Source of the DNA: Catellatospora sp. IY07-71
GTDB lineage: Bacteria > Actinomycetota > Actinomycetes > Mycobacteriales > Micromonosporaceae
Assembly (NCBI RefSeq): GCF_018326265.1
Contig: NZ_AP023360.1
Location: 7,499,001 to 7,563,000 of the forward strand
DNA: 64,000 bases
Direction: 5' to 3'
Part shown: one piece after another, positions 17,548 to 25,637 of the stretch
Numbering within the stretch: the first letter of the stretch is position 1
How the letters are laid out: every line of letters begins with the position of its first letter
Program-made: the position numbers and the translations under genes
Notes under the pieces: generated by a model
What the model saw: only the letters and a program-made list of their open reading frames with translations
What the model was told of the DNA's origin: nothing
The model's database searches: none

Positions 17548-17577
17548 TTGACATTCCTGAAATACCGGATCTATTCT
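17548..17577 (+). promoter_or_regulatory. Strong sigma-70-like promoter without a downstream ORF
   Basis: TTGACA (17548-17553), an 18-bp spacer, then TATTCT (17572-17577): close to the vegetative consensus and conspicuously AT-rich here. It is 10 bp after the universal stress protein stop and points into a 163-bp gap that ends at the convergent DUF6328 gene. Chance occurrence in the 3' region of the stress gene cannot be excluded. Confidence 0.5.
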
Positions 17578-17583
17578 GAAACC

Positions 17584-17708
17584 GAAGCCCGACATGTTTC
17601 CCAGTGAAACAAGCCGGGCTTCCGCATATCCGCAGGCTGCCGCGCAAGATCAGTGGTTTGTGTCGAGAAGTGTGGCCGGACCGCAGGTTGTGACACGAGA
17701 TGGCGATC
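17584..17708 (+). ncRNA. Candidate small RNA in a convergent gap
   Basis: A transcript from the promoter-like site just upstream would start near 17584 and fold at once. GAAGCCCG (17584-17591) pairs with CGGGCTTC (17615-17622), and inside it GTTTC (17596-17600) pairs with GAAAC (17606-17610). The 61-bp palindrome copy B (17648-17708) could end it. No ORF or ribosome site fits. The alternative is that the hairpin is simply the terminator of the universal stress protein gene. This rests on sequence pattern only. Confidence 0.3.
17648..17708. repeat. 61-bp GATC-bounded palindromic repeat, copy B
   Basis: The most diverged copy, aligned without gaps to the copies at 6722, 23874 and 57803. It keeps the GATC ends, GTGTCGAGAAGTG on the left and GTGACACGAG on the right. 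It sits between the convergent universal stress and DUF6328 genes. Confidence 0.7.
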
Positions 17709-17740
17709 TTGGCGCCGCGCCCAGCCCTGCCCACCGGGCG

Positions 17741-18226
17741 TCAGTCGCGGTCGGGGCGGGTGACCATGGGGAGCACGTACCAGATCAGGATGTAGAACAG
17801 CGCCATGCCGGCGCCCAGGAAGGCCGCCCAGCGGACTCCGGCGACCACCTCGACCACCAGGTAGATGGCCAGCACGATCGCCGCCATCTCGAAGAACAGC
17901 CCGCACTGGGCGAGCCGGTGCGCGGTGCGCACGATCTGCGGTTTACGCCCCTCCCGGAACGCCAGCCGGTGATAGCTCACCGGGGCGATGAGCAGCGCCG
18001 CCGCGATCGCGCTGCAGATGAACGTCACGACGTAGAGCACCCGCTCGCTGCCGGTGATCTTCTCGAAGCCGACCGAGAACGGCAGCGTCAGCAGGAACGC
18101 GAACAGGATCTGCACGCCCGTCTGCGCCACGCGCAGCTCCTGCAGCAGCTCCGAGTAGTTGCGGTTCCACTGCTTGTGCGGGTCCTCCGCCGGGTGCTGC
18201 TGCCCGCTCGCGTCGATGTCGCTCAC
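17741..18226 (-). CDS. DUF6328 family membrane protein
   Basis: A 161-residue integral membrane protein with about four transmembrane helices (LFAFLLTLPF; VLYVVTFICSAIAAALLIAPV; GLFFEMAAIVLAIYLVVEVV; AFLGAGMALFYILIWYVLP). The cytoplasmic N-terminal motif ELLQELRVAQTGVQILFAF matches the actinobacterial family I recall as DUF6328. Function is unknown. GTG at 18226 follows GCGGAGGTAGACG. It is monocistronic and converges with the universal stress protein gene. Confidence 0.8.
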   Translation of the reverse strand: MSDIDASGQQHPAEDPHKQWNRNYSELLQELRVAQTGVQILFAFLLTLPFSVGFEKITGSERVLYVVTFICSAIAAALLIAPVSYHRLAFREGRKPQIVRTAHRLAQCGLFFEMAAIVLAIYLVVEVVAGVRWAAFLGAGMALFYILIWYVLPMVTRPDRD

Positions 18227-18291
18227 CGTCTACCTCCGCTTTTCGAAGCATATGCCCGGCCCGGGCGGAGGTTATGCCGACGCGCGGGCGG

Positions 18292-19209
18292 TCAGGCGGC
18301 GTTCGCCGCGAGCGCGTCCACCAGCCGCTTGCAGGGGCTGGCCAGGTTCCACTGCTCGGCCAGGGCCAGCAGGCGGTCCGGGTCGCGCGGCGCGGCGGGC
18401 AGCGTCAGGTCGTGCTCGGGCAGCTTCAGGTCGGTCGCCACCCGCACCACCTTCGGCGCGACCAGCAGGTAGTCGGCCGCCGCGGCGAGCTTGGTCCGGA
18501 CGCCGGGCGCGAAGTCGGAAGCCGGGTCGGCGGCGGCCGCCACGATCGCGTCGAGGCTGCCGTAGCGGGACACCAGCCGCGCGGCGGTCTTCTCCCCCAC
18601 CCCGGCCACGCCGGGCAGGCCGTCGCTCGGGTCGCCGCGCAGCGCCGCGAAGTCCGCGTAGCCGTTCGCGGGCACGCCGTACTTCTCCAGCACGGCGGCC
18701 TCGTCGCAGTCCTCCAGCTTGGCCACGCCCCGGCCGACGTAGAGCAGGCGCACCCCGCGCGCGTCGTCGACCAGCTGGAACAGGTCGCGGTCGCCGGAGA
18801 CCACCTCGACCGGCGCGGGCGCTGTCGCGGCGAGCGTGCCCAGCACGTCGTCGGCCTCGTTGCCGTCCACCCCGTACGCCACGATGCCGAAGGCGTCGAG
18901 CACCTGGAGCAGCAGCTCCACCTGCGGCACCAGCTCGTCGGGCACCTCCTCGCCGCCCTGCGGCGCCAGCCGGTGCGTCTTGTACGTCCCGATCAGCGCG
19001 ACCCGCCAGGCCGGCCGCCAGTCGTTGTCCAGCGCGCACACCAGCCGCCCCGGCCGGCGGCCCTTGACCAGCGTGGTGACCATGTCCAGGAAGCCGCGCA
19101 CGGCGTTGACCGGGGTGCCGTCCGGCGCCATCGCCGCCTTGGCGGGCACGCCGTGGAAGGCGCGGAAGTACAGGCTGGGCGCGTCGATGGCGAGCAGGGG
19201 TGCGGTCAT
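18292..19209 (-). CDS. 5'-3' exonuclease (flap-endonuclease / Pol I N-domain family)
   Basis: A 305-residue stand-alone version of the DNA polymerase I 5'-3' exonuclease domain. It should remove 5' flaps or RNA primers using two metal ions. Visible motifs: LLAIDAPSLYFRAF (first metal Asp), DGNEADDVLGTL, VVSGDRDLFQLV, and the helix-hairpin-helix region GLPGVAGVGEKTAARLVSRYG. Its place two genes from helY matches the Rv2090-helY neighbourhood of M. tuberculosis. Start ATG 19209; CAGGCT 7 nt upstream may be a leaderless -10 (weak). Confidence 0.92.
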   Translation of the reverse strand: MTAPLLAIDAPSLYFRAFHGVPAKAAMAPDGTPVNAVRGFLDMVTTLVKGRRPGRLVCALDNDWRPAWRVALIGTYKTHRLAPQGGEEVPDELVPQVELLLQVLDAFGIVAYGVDGNEADDVLGTLAATAPAPVEVVSGDRDLFQLVDDARGVRLLYVGRGVAKLEDCDEAAVLEKYGVPANGYADFAALRGDPSDGLPGVAGVGEKTAARLVSRYGSLDAIVAAAADPASDFAPGVRTKLAAAADYLLVAPKVVRVATDLKLPEHDLTLPAAPRDPDRLLALAEQWNLASPCKRLVDALAANAA

Positions 19210-19269
19210 GCGCAACAGCCTGCCACACGGGCCGGACACCGCCTCGCGGCGCGCGTACCCCCGCAATGG

Positions 19270-19315
19270 TCGAAGCTCCCACGCCGCGGCGGGAACCGCG
19301 GGGCGGGAGCTTCGA
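19270..19315 (-). terminator. Hairpin terminator after the MHYT gene
   Basis: Perfect 11-bp arms TCGAAGCTCCC (19270-19280) and its complement (19305-19315), with a GC-rich loop that can form an inner CCGCGG hairpin. It lies 17 bp beyond the MHYT stop on the minus strand. Confidence 0.7.
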
Positions 19316-19331
19316 TCGAGAGAGGGGCGGC

Positions 19332-20183
19332 TCAGTTGTTGTTGCCGCCGCGCGGGGTGAACGCGGTCGGGCGGCGCACCGTGGCCCGCTGCGCGCCGAT
19401 CGCGGCCTGCTCGCGGGCCGCCTGCACCTTGTCCAGGTACTCGCGGGCGGCCAGGTCCTCCGCGGTCGGCGCCGCGCCGATGGCGAAGACCAGACCGCCG
19501 ATGACGAGCAGCACCAGCACGCCGATCGGCACCAGCAGGTTCACCGCCGAGGCGCCGCCGACGGACAGCGTCGGCTCGGTCAGCCGGACCGACATGGCGG
19601 CCATGCCGGTGTAGTGCATGCCGCACACGGCCACACCCATCACCAGCGCCGCGCCGGCGATCGCCAGCGGCCGGGTCAGCACGACGGTGAACCAGAGCGC
19701 GACGCTCGCGGCCACCACGGCGATGATCACCGAGGCGGCGACCAGGCCCGTGTCGTAGGACACCACACCGTCCAGGCGCATCGCGAACATGCCCAGATAG
19801 TGCATGCCGGCCACGCCGACGCCGGTGAAGATGCCGCCGACCACGATCCGGCCGATGTTGGGCCGCCCGAAGCCGACGATGAACAGGCCGATACCGACCA
19901 CCACGATCGCGACCACCGCGCTCAGCGCGGTGCGCGGGATGTCGTAGCGGATCTGGGTGCCCATCACCGAGAAGCCCAGCATGGCCATGAAGTGCATGGC
20001 CCAGATCGCCGTGCCGCCCAGCGCCCACGCCGCGAGCACCAGCCACCAGAAGCGCTGCTTGCCGGTGGTGGCGGTGCGCATCCGGGCGGTGCAGATCAAC
20101 CCCAGGGTCGAACCCAGGATGGACAGCGCGTACGCGACGCCCGGGGTGATCAGACCGTGGGTGAAGTGATGAACGTCGGCCAT
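19332..20183 (-). CDS. MHYT-domain integral membrane sensor
   Basis: A 283-residue membrane protein with seven predicted helices and three MHYT motifs: MHFMAM (63-68), MHYLGM (127-132) and MHYTGM (189-194). In the family these Met/His pairs are proposed to bind copper and sense O2, CO or NO. Here the domain stands alone: after the last helix (~215-237) there is only a ~45-residue polar tail (EDLAAREYLDKVQAAREQAA) with no GGDEF, EAL or kinase domain. The signalling partner is unknown. A 36-bp palindrome lies just upstream. Confidence 0.88.
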   Translation of the reverse strand: MADVHHFTHGLITPGVAYALSILGSTLGLICTARMRTATTGKQRFWWLVLAAWALGGTAIWAMHFMAMLGFSVMGTQIRYDIPRTALSAVVAIVVVGIGLFIVGFGRPNIGRIVVGGIFTGVGVAGMHYLGMFAMRLDGVVSYDTGLVAASVIIAVVAASVALWFTVVLTRPLAIAGAALVMGVAVCGMHYTGMAAMSVRLTEPTLSVGGASAVNLLVPIGVLVLLVIGGLVFAIGAAPTAEDLAAREYLDKVQAAREQAAIGAQRATVRRPTAFTPRGGNNN

Positions 20184-20201
20184 CCGCCCGACCCTTTCAG
20201 C

Positions 20202-20237
20202 TCATGCAAGCTAAGTAGCGCTCACTTTCTTGCATGA
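20202..20237. promoter_or_regulatory. 36-bp imperfect palindrome between helY and the MHYT gene
   Basis: Perfect 9-bp outer arms TCATGCAAG (20202-20210) and CTTGCATGA (20229-20237) enclose a second nested symmetry, AAGT-AGCGCT-ACTT, offset by one base. It fills half of the 85-bp gap between the helY stop and the MHYT start (both minus strand). It may be an operator for the sensor gene or the helY terminator; no T-tract follows. Confidence 0.5.
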
Positions 20238-20268
20238 TTCCGGAAAGTCGTTTCGGCAAGCAACTCGG

Positions 20269-23046
20269 TCAGACGACCGCAGTATACGCAAGTACGCCTC
20301 TATTGACCGCGTTCATCGCCTCCCGCGCGGTCTCACGCAGCTCAGATGGCGCACCGGTGGCGTCCGCAATCTGTCCGAGAAGATCGATGACCTGTCTCGC
20401 CCATCGGACAAAGTCGCCCGCCGGCATGTCGCCCTCCAGGCTGTGCCCGCTCGCGAGGACCTTCGCCAGCGGCTCGCCCTTGGCCCAGCGGTACATCGGC
20501 CACACGAAGCCCAGATCGGGCTCCCGGGTCTGCGCCAGGCCGAGCCGCCGCTCGTCCACCGACAGCTGGTAGAAGGCGCGCACGGTGGCGTCGACGGCCG
20601 CCGCCACCACCCCGCGCGGCACGGAGGCCTGCTCGTCGGCGTCGCGGCGGGCCTCGTACAGCACCACGGAGACGGCCGCGGCCAGCTCGTGCGGCTGCAG
20701 CCCCTCCCACACGCCGGTGCGCAGGCACTCCGCCACCAGCAGGTCCGCCTCGGTCCAGATCCGGGCCAGCATCCGGCCCGGCGCCGTGACCTCGCCGTCG
20801 GCGCCCAGGTAGCCGCGCTCGGTGAGCAGCTCGCAGATGCGGTCGAAGGTGCGCGCCAGCGAGCCGGTGCGGTTGCTCACCTTGTCGCGCAGGCCCTCGG
20901 TGTCGCGGAACAGCCGCTGCCGCCGTTCGGCCCAGCGGGCGTGGTCCTCCCGCTCCGGGCAGGCGTGGCACGGGTGCGCTCGCATCGCCTTGCGCAGCGC
21001 CAGCAGCTCCTTGTCCTCGTGGCTGCCGTTGCCGCGCCGCCGCCGCTGGCCCCCGCCCCGCGCGAGGTCCAGGTTGCGCAGGGTCGAGGCCAGGTCCCGG
21101 CGCTCGGCCGGGGCCCGGTGGTTGAAGTGCCGCGGCACCCGCACCCGGCCCAGCACGTCGACCGCGCCCGCGAACTCGCCCGCCGAGATCCGGCCGGCCC
21201 AGCGGTCCTCGGTCAGCACCACCGGGCGCGGCTCGCCGAAGCCGCCCACCCCCGGATCGAGCACGATGGCCAGGCCCGCGTGCTTGCCCGACGGGATGCG
21301 GATCACATCACCGATCTTCAGCTGCTCCAGCGACTCGACCGCCTGCGCGCGCCGCTCCTGCTGGCTGTTGCGCGACAGCTGCTTCTCCCGCTCGGCGATA
21401 CGCACCCGCAGCGCGAAGTACTCCGCGAAGTCGCCGTGCTCGCAGGCCAGCTCGGTGTCGTAGACGGCCAGCACCTCGTTGTTCTTCTGCACCTGGCGGG
21501 CCAGGCCGACGACCGAGCGGTCGGCCTGGAACTGCGCGAACGACGACTCCAGCAGGTCCCGGGCCCGCCCGGCGCCCACCGAGCCGACCAGGTTCACCGC
21601 CATGTTGTACGACGGCCGGAAGCTCGACCGCAGCGGATAGGTCCGGGTGGAGGCGAGACCGGCCACGTGGCGCGGGTCCACGTCCGGCGTCCAGACCACC
21701 ACCGCGTGGCCCTCGACGTCGATGCCGCGCCGCCCGGCCCGGCCGGTGAGCTGCGTGTACTCCCCCGGCGTCAGGTCCACGTGGGCCTCGCCGTTGTACT
21801 TGACCAGCCGCTCCAGCACCACGCAGCGGGCCGGCATGTTGATGCCCAGCGCCAGCGTCTCGGTCGCGAACACCGCCTTGACCAGGCCGCGCACGAACAG
21901 CTCCTCGACGACCTCCTTGAAGGCCGGCAGCATGCCCGCGTGGTGCGCGGCCAGGCCCCGCTCCAGCCCGTCCAGCCAGTCCCAGTAGCCCAGCGCGGCC
22001 AGGTCCTCGTTGGGGATGTTGGCGATGCGCCGCTCCACCACCTCGCGGATCTCGACCCGCTCCTCGGGCGAGGTCAGCCGCAGCCCGGACTGCAGGCACT
22101 GCTGCACGGCCGCGTCGCAGCCGGCCCGGCTGAACACGAACATGATCGCCGGGAGCAGGCCCTCTCCGTCGAGCCGGTCGACGATGTCGGGCCGGTTCAC
22201 CGCCGGGCCGCGCCGGTTGCGCGGCCCGCGGCCGCGCCGGATCTCGCCCAGCTCCAGCCGCCGCCCCAGCTCGCGCGTGTAGCGCAGCAGCTCCGGGTGC
22301 ACCTCGTGGGCGCGCGCCGCCTCGGAGTCGTGGAACAGGTCGAACATGCGCTTGCCGACGAGCATGTGCTGCCACAGGGGCACCGGCCGGTGCTCGCTCA
22401 CCACGACCTCGGTCCGGCCGCGTACGGTGACCAGCCAGTCGGCGAACTCCTCGGCATTGGACACGGTCGCCGACAGCGACACCAGCGTGACCGAGGCGGG
22501 CAGGTGGATGATGACCTCCTCCCACACCGCGCCGCGGAACCGGTCCGCCAGGTAATGCACCTCGTCCATGACCACGTAGGACAGGTTCTGCAGCGCCGAC
22601 GAACCCACGTACAGCATGTTGCGCAGCACCTCGGTGGTCATCACGACCACCGGCGCGTCGCCGTTGATGGAGTTGTCGCCGGTCAGCAGGCCGACCTTGG
22701 CCGCGCCGTGGCGCTGCACCAGGTCGTGGTACTTCTGGTTGGACAGGGCCTTGATCGGCGTCGTGTAGAAGCACTTGCGGCCCTGCTGCAGGGCCAGGTG
22801 CACGGCGAACTCGCCGACGACGGTCTTGCCGGCGCCGGTGGGCGCGCAGACCAGCACGCCGCTGCCCCGCTCCAGCGCGGCGCAGGCGGTGATCTGGAAC
22901 GGGTCGAGGGCGAACCTGAGCCCGGCGGCGAACTCGCCGACCAACGGGGTGGGCACGGGGGTCTTACGGCCTTCCGGAGGGGTCGCTGGTCGGGCTGGTC
23001 GGGCGGCCTTCCCGGTTTCCGGGTGCCGCTCGGCGGGGCTCGTCAT
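20269..23046 (-). CDS. helY: DEAD/DEAH-box RNA helicase, HelY (Ski2/Mtr4-like)
   Basis: A 925-residue superfamily 2 helicase, probably a 3'-5' RNA helicase in RNA turnover. Motif I APTGAGKT (68-75), motif II DEVH (161-164), motif III SATVSN, motif V TETLALGINMPAR and motif VI QLTGRAGRRG are all present. The C-terminal ~300 residues resemble the DSHCT domain of Mtr4/Dob1. Orthologue of M. tuberculosis helY (Rv2092c) by family and by position next to tatC, tatA and pafBC. ATG 23046 has TAGCCT 7 nt upstream and probably starts a leaderless mRNA. It is divergent from the HAD gene. Confidence 0.94.
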   Translation of the reverse strand: MTSPAERHPETGKAARPARPATPPEGRKTPVPTPLVGEFAAGLRFALDPFQITACAALERGSGVLVCAPTGAGKTVVGEFAVHLALQQGRKCFYTTPIKALSNQKYHDLVQRHGAAKVGLLTGDNSINGDAPVVVMTTEVLRNMLYVGSSALQNLSYVVMDEVHYLADRFRGAVWEEVIIHLPASVTLVSLSATVSNAEEFADWLVTVRGRTEVVVSEHRPVPLWQHMLVGKRMFDLFHDSEAARAHEVHPELLRYTRELGRRLELGEIRRGRGPRNRRGPAVNRPDIVDRLDGEGLLPAIMFVFSRAGCDAAVQQCLQSGLRLTSPEERVEIREVVERRIANIPNEDLAALGYWDWLDGLERGLAAHHAGMLPAFKEVVEELFVRGLVKAVFATETLALGINMPARCVVLERLVKYNGEAHVDLTPGEYTQLTGRAGRRGIDVEGHAVVVWTPDVDPRHVAGLASTRTYPLRSSFRPSYNMAVNLVGSVGAGRARDLLESSFAQFQADRSVVGLARQVQKNNEVLAVYDTELACEHGDFAEYFALRVRIAEREKQLSRNSQQERRAQAVESLEQLKIGDVIRIPSGKHAGLAIVLDPGVGGFGEPRPVVLTEDRWAGRISAGEFAGAVDVLGRVRVPRHFNHRAPAERRDLASTLRNLDLARGGGQRRRRGNGSHEDKELLALRKAMRAHPCHACPEREDHARWAERRQRLFRDTEGLRDKVSNRTGSLARTFDRICELLTERGYLGADGEVTAPGRMLARIWTEADLLVAECLRTGVWEGLQPHELAAAVSVVLYEARRDADEQASVPRGVVAAAVDATVRAFYQLSVDERRLGLAQTREPDLGFVWPMYRWAKGEPLAKVLASGHSLEGDMPAGDFVRWARQVIDLLGQIADATGAPSELRETAREAMNAVNRGVLAYTAVV

Positions 23047-23053
23047 AATCGCA

Positions 23054-23059
23054 AGGCTA
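23054..23059 (-). promoter_or_regulatory. -10 element of a leaderless helY transcript
   Basis: TAGCCT read on the minus strand, 7 nt before the helY ATG. There is no Shine-Dalgarno site in between. Confidence 0.5.
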
Positions 23060-23088
23060 GGCGACAACCCCCACCGAGTGCAGGTCGG

Positions 23089-23094
23089 TATCCT
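23089..23094 (+). promoter_or_regulatory. -10 element of a leaderless HAD transcript
   Basis: TATCCT, 6 nt before the GTG at 23101. It lies 30 bp from the divergent helY -10, so the two promoters are back to back. Confidence 0.5.
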
Positions 23095-23100
23095 GCTGAC

Positions 23101-23853
23101 GTGCCCGAGTCGCAGTCCCAGCCCAGCTCCCACCCGGGACGGATCGACGCGCCCAGAGCCCTCGATGCCGTGCTGTTCGACTTCCACGGCACCCTGGCCA
23201 CCACGATCGACCCGGTGGCGTGGGTGAGCGCCGCGGCCGCCGACTGCGGCGTGACGCTGGACCGGGGCAAGGCCACGGTGCTGGCCGACCGCCTGGCCAC
23301 GGCGGGCGCGCTGCCGGGCGTGGCGCGTCCGGTGCGGGTGCCGCCGCACCTGGCCGAGGCGTGGGCCGACCGGGACCTCTACGAGCACGCCCACCGCCAG
23401 GCCTTCACCGGGCTGGCCGCGACCGTGCCCAACGACGTGCCCGGCCTGCCCGAGGCCCTCTACGAGCGGGTGCTGCGCCCGGCGACCTGGACGCCGTACC
23501 CGGACGCCATGGGCGCGCTGACCACGCTGCGGGCCGCCGGGGTGCGCACCGGGGTGGTCAGCAACATCGGCTTCGACCTCCGCCCGCTGCTGGACGCCTG
23601 GGGGCTGACCGCGCTGTTCGACGCGATCGTGCTGTCGTACGAGGTGGGCTGCATCAAGCCGGACCAGAAGATCTTCCTGCGGGCCTGCGGCATGCTCGCG
23701 GTCGACCCGGAGCGCGTGCTCATGATCGGCGACACGCCCGCCGACGCCGGGGCGGTCACCGCGGGCTGCTCCGCGCTGGTCATCCCGGCGGCGGGCCCCG
23801 GCCGCCCGAACGGGCTGCACCGCAGCGTCGCGCTGGCCGTCCCGCGCCACTGA
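23101..23853 (+). CDS. HAD-superfamily hydrolase
   Basis: A 250-residue haloacid-dehalogenase-fold phosphatase. Motif I is D27-F-H-G-T-L, so the usual second Asp (acid/base) is His, a variant seen in some HAD subgroups; motif II is VVSNIGF, the motif III Lys is in CIKPDQKIF, and motif IV is MIGDTPADAGA. The helical cap (~45-120) suits a small-molecule phosphate ester. Substrate is unknown. GTG 23101 is supported by TATCCT 6 nt upstream. The gene is divergent from helY. Confidence 0.88.
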   Translation: MPESQSQPSSHPGRIDAPRALDAVLFDFHGTLATTIDPVAWVSAAAADCGVTLDRGKATVLADRLATAGALPGVARPVRVPPHLAEAWADRDLYEHAHRQAFTGLAATVPNDVPGLPEALYERVLRPATWTPYPDAMGALTTLRAAGVRTGVVSNIGFDLRPLLDAWGLTALFDAIVLSYEVGCIKPDQKIFLRACGMLAVDPERVLMIGDTPADAGAVTAGCSALVIPAAGPGRPNGLHRSVALAVPRH

Positions 23854-23873
23854 CGCCTCGCGGGCGGGGTGAT

Positions 23874-23934
23874 GATCGCGAGTTCGTGTCAAGAACTGCG
23901 GTTACGCCGCACTTTGTGACACGAAACCGTGATC
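23874..23934. repeat. 61-bp GATC-bounded palindromic repeat, copy C
   Basis: Gap-free match to the other three copies, with TTCGTGTCAAGA on the left and TTGTGACACGAAA on the right, GATC at both ends. It lies between two genes in the same direction (HAD and the ferredoxin-reductase fusion). Confidence 0.8.
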
Positions 23935-24014
23935 TTCGCCCTCAACCCGGGAACCCACCCCCCGAGTTGGGGGATTCGGCCTGGTCGGCGGCGTGGGGCG
24001 CGAACAATGGGGCC

Positions 24015-25625
24015 ATGCGTGTGGTGGTGGACCTGACCAAGTGTCAGGGATATGCGCAGTGCGCGTTCCTGGCGCCCGACGCGTTCCGGATGGTCGGCGA
24101 CGAGGCCCTCATGTTCGATCCGGCGCCCTCGGCCGACCAGCGGCTCAAGGTGCTGCGGGCGGCCGCCGCCTGCCCGGTGCAGGCGATCCAGGTGGACCTG
24201 GCCGACCTGCCCACGCCCCCGCCCGAGCAGACCGTCGTCGCGGCCAAGGGCGACCGGCTGCGCCGCGAGGGCCGCGTCGTCATCGTCGGCGCCTCGCTGG
24301 CCGGGCTCAAGGCCGCCGAGCAGCTGCGCGCCGAGGGCTTCACCGGCTCGATCACGATGATCGGCGACGAGGCCGAGGGGCCGTACGACCGGCCGCCGCT
24401 GTCGAAGCAGGTGCAGACCGGCTGGGTGCACTCGGCCGACACCGCGCTGCCCCGGCATCGCGACATCGACGCCGACTGGCGGCTCGGCGTCGCCGCGACC
24501 GCGCTGGACCTGGACCGCAAGCGGGTCACCCTGGCCGACGGGCAGGACGTGGAGTTCGACCGGCTGCTCGTGGCGACCGGCGTCCGGGCCCGCCCGTGGC
24601 CCGTGCCGGAGGAGGCCGCGCTGGACGGCGTGTTCACCATCCGCACCAGGGGCGACGCGGCCGGGCTGCGCGAGCGCCTGATGGCCGGGCCGAAGCGGGT
24701 GCTGGTGATCGGCTCCGGGTTCACCGGCTCGGAGATGGCGTCGGTCTGCTGCGAGCTGGGCATCCCGGTGACCGTGGCCGAGGCCGGGACGGCCCCGCTG
24801 GTCGGCGCGCTGGGCGGGGTGATCGGCCGCATCTCGGCGGGCATCATGCGCGAGCACGGCGTCGACCTGCGTACCCACACGAAGGTCAACTCGCTGCAGG
24901 GCGAGGACGGGAAGCTGCGCCGCGCGGTGCTGTCCGACGGCACCACCATCGAGGTGGACGTGGCCGTCGTCGCGCTGGGCGGCATCCGCAACGTGGAGTG
25001 GCTGGAGAGCGCCGGCCTGGCCGTGGGCGTATGGGGCCTGGCCTGCGACGCGGGCTGCCGCGCGTTCACCGCGGCGGGTCTGGTCACCGACGACGTGTTC
25101 GTGGCCGGCGACGTGGCCCGGCAGCCGCAGCCGATGTTCGGCTACCAGTTCCTGGCCATGGAGCACTGGGGCAACGCGGTCACCCAGGCCGAGGTCGCCG
25201 CGCACAACATGATCAGCAGCGAGAGCGAGCGCTGGCCCCACCTGGAGATGCCCGCGTTCTGGTCGCTGCAGTTCGGGCACAACATCAAGTCGGTGGGCGT
25301 GCCGCCGATCGCCGACCAGATCGCGATCACGCAGGGCACGGTGGAGAGCCGCCAGTTCGTCGCGGCGTACGGCTACAAGGGCCGTGTGGTGGGCGCGGTG
25401 AGCTGGAACCAGGGCAAGTGGCTGGACTTCTACCAGCAGCTGATCGAGCAGGCGGCGCCGTTCCCGCTGCCGTACGACATGACGAACCCGCCCCCGGACC
25501 GCACGCCGGTCCCGGCCGAGTTCCCGGAGCGGGTGTTCCCGGCCCACGACGCGACCGTCGTGGTCACCGGCCACGACCCCAGCGAGCGCCGCGCCACCCT
25601 GGTCGGCTCGTCCCGGCGCCGCTGA
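24015..25625 (+). CDS. Ferredoxin-FAD reductase fusion (P450 redox partner)
   Basis: A 536-residue fusion. Residues 1-~65 are a [3Fe-4S]-type ferredoxin (C10-x5-C16 ... C53-P-V-Q-A-I). From ~85 a FAD/NAD(P)H reductase begins: FAD site VGASLAGLKAAEQL (91-104), NAD(P) site VIGSGFTGSEM (231-241) and the flavin-binding DVFVAGDVA. A C-terminal reductase extension reaches to ~505. It should pass electrons from NAD(P)H through FAD to the fused Fe-S cluster and on to a P450. The P450 gene begins 12 bp downstream, so this is a two-gene self-sufficient monooxygenase operon. Natural fusion is unusual, as the parts are normally separate. Confidence 0.9.
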   Translation: MRVVVDLTKCQGYAQCAFLAPDAFRMVGDEALMFDPAPSADQRLKVLRAAAACPVQAIQVDLADLPTPPPEQTVVAAKGDRLRREGRVVIVGASLAGLKAAEQLRAEGFTGSITMIGDEAEGPYDRPPLSKQVQTGWVHSADTALPRHRDIDADWRLGVAATALDLDRKRVTLADGQDVEFDRLLVATGVRARPWPVPEEAALDGVFTIRTRGDAAGLRERLMAGPKRVLVIGSGFTGSEMASVCCELGIPVTVAEAGTAPLVGALGGVIGRISAGIMREHGVDLRTHTKVNSLQGEDGKLRRAVLSDGTTIEVDVAVVALGGIRNVEWLESAGLAVGVWGLACDAGCRAFTAAGLVTDDVFVAGDVARQPQPMFGYQFLAMEHWGNAVTQAEVAAHNMISSESERWPHLEMPAFWSLQFGHNIKSVGVPPIADQIAITQGTVESRQFVAAYGYKGRVVGAVSWNQGKWLDFYQQLIEQAAPFPLPYDMTNPPPDRTPVPAEFPERVFPAHDATVVVTGHDPSERRATLVGSSRRR

Positions 25626-25637
25626 GGAGACATCACG

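Noticed and set aside
20230..23853. A 1207-codon open frame on the plus strand opposite helY
   Set aside because: It is antisense to a helicase with all motifs, is His/Arg/Gln-rich with no domain, and only its last ~250 codons (the HAD gene) are real.
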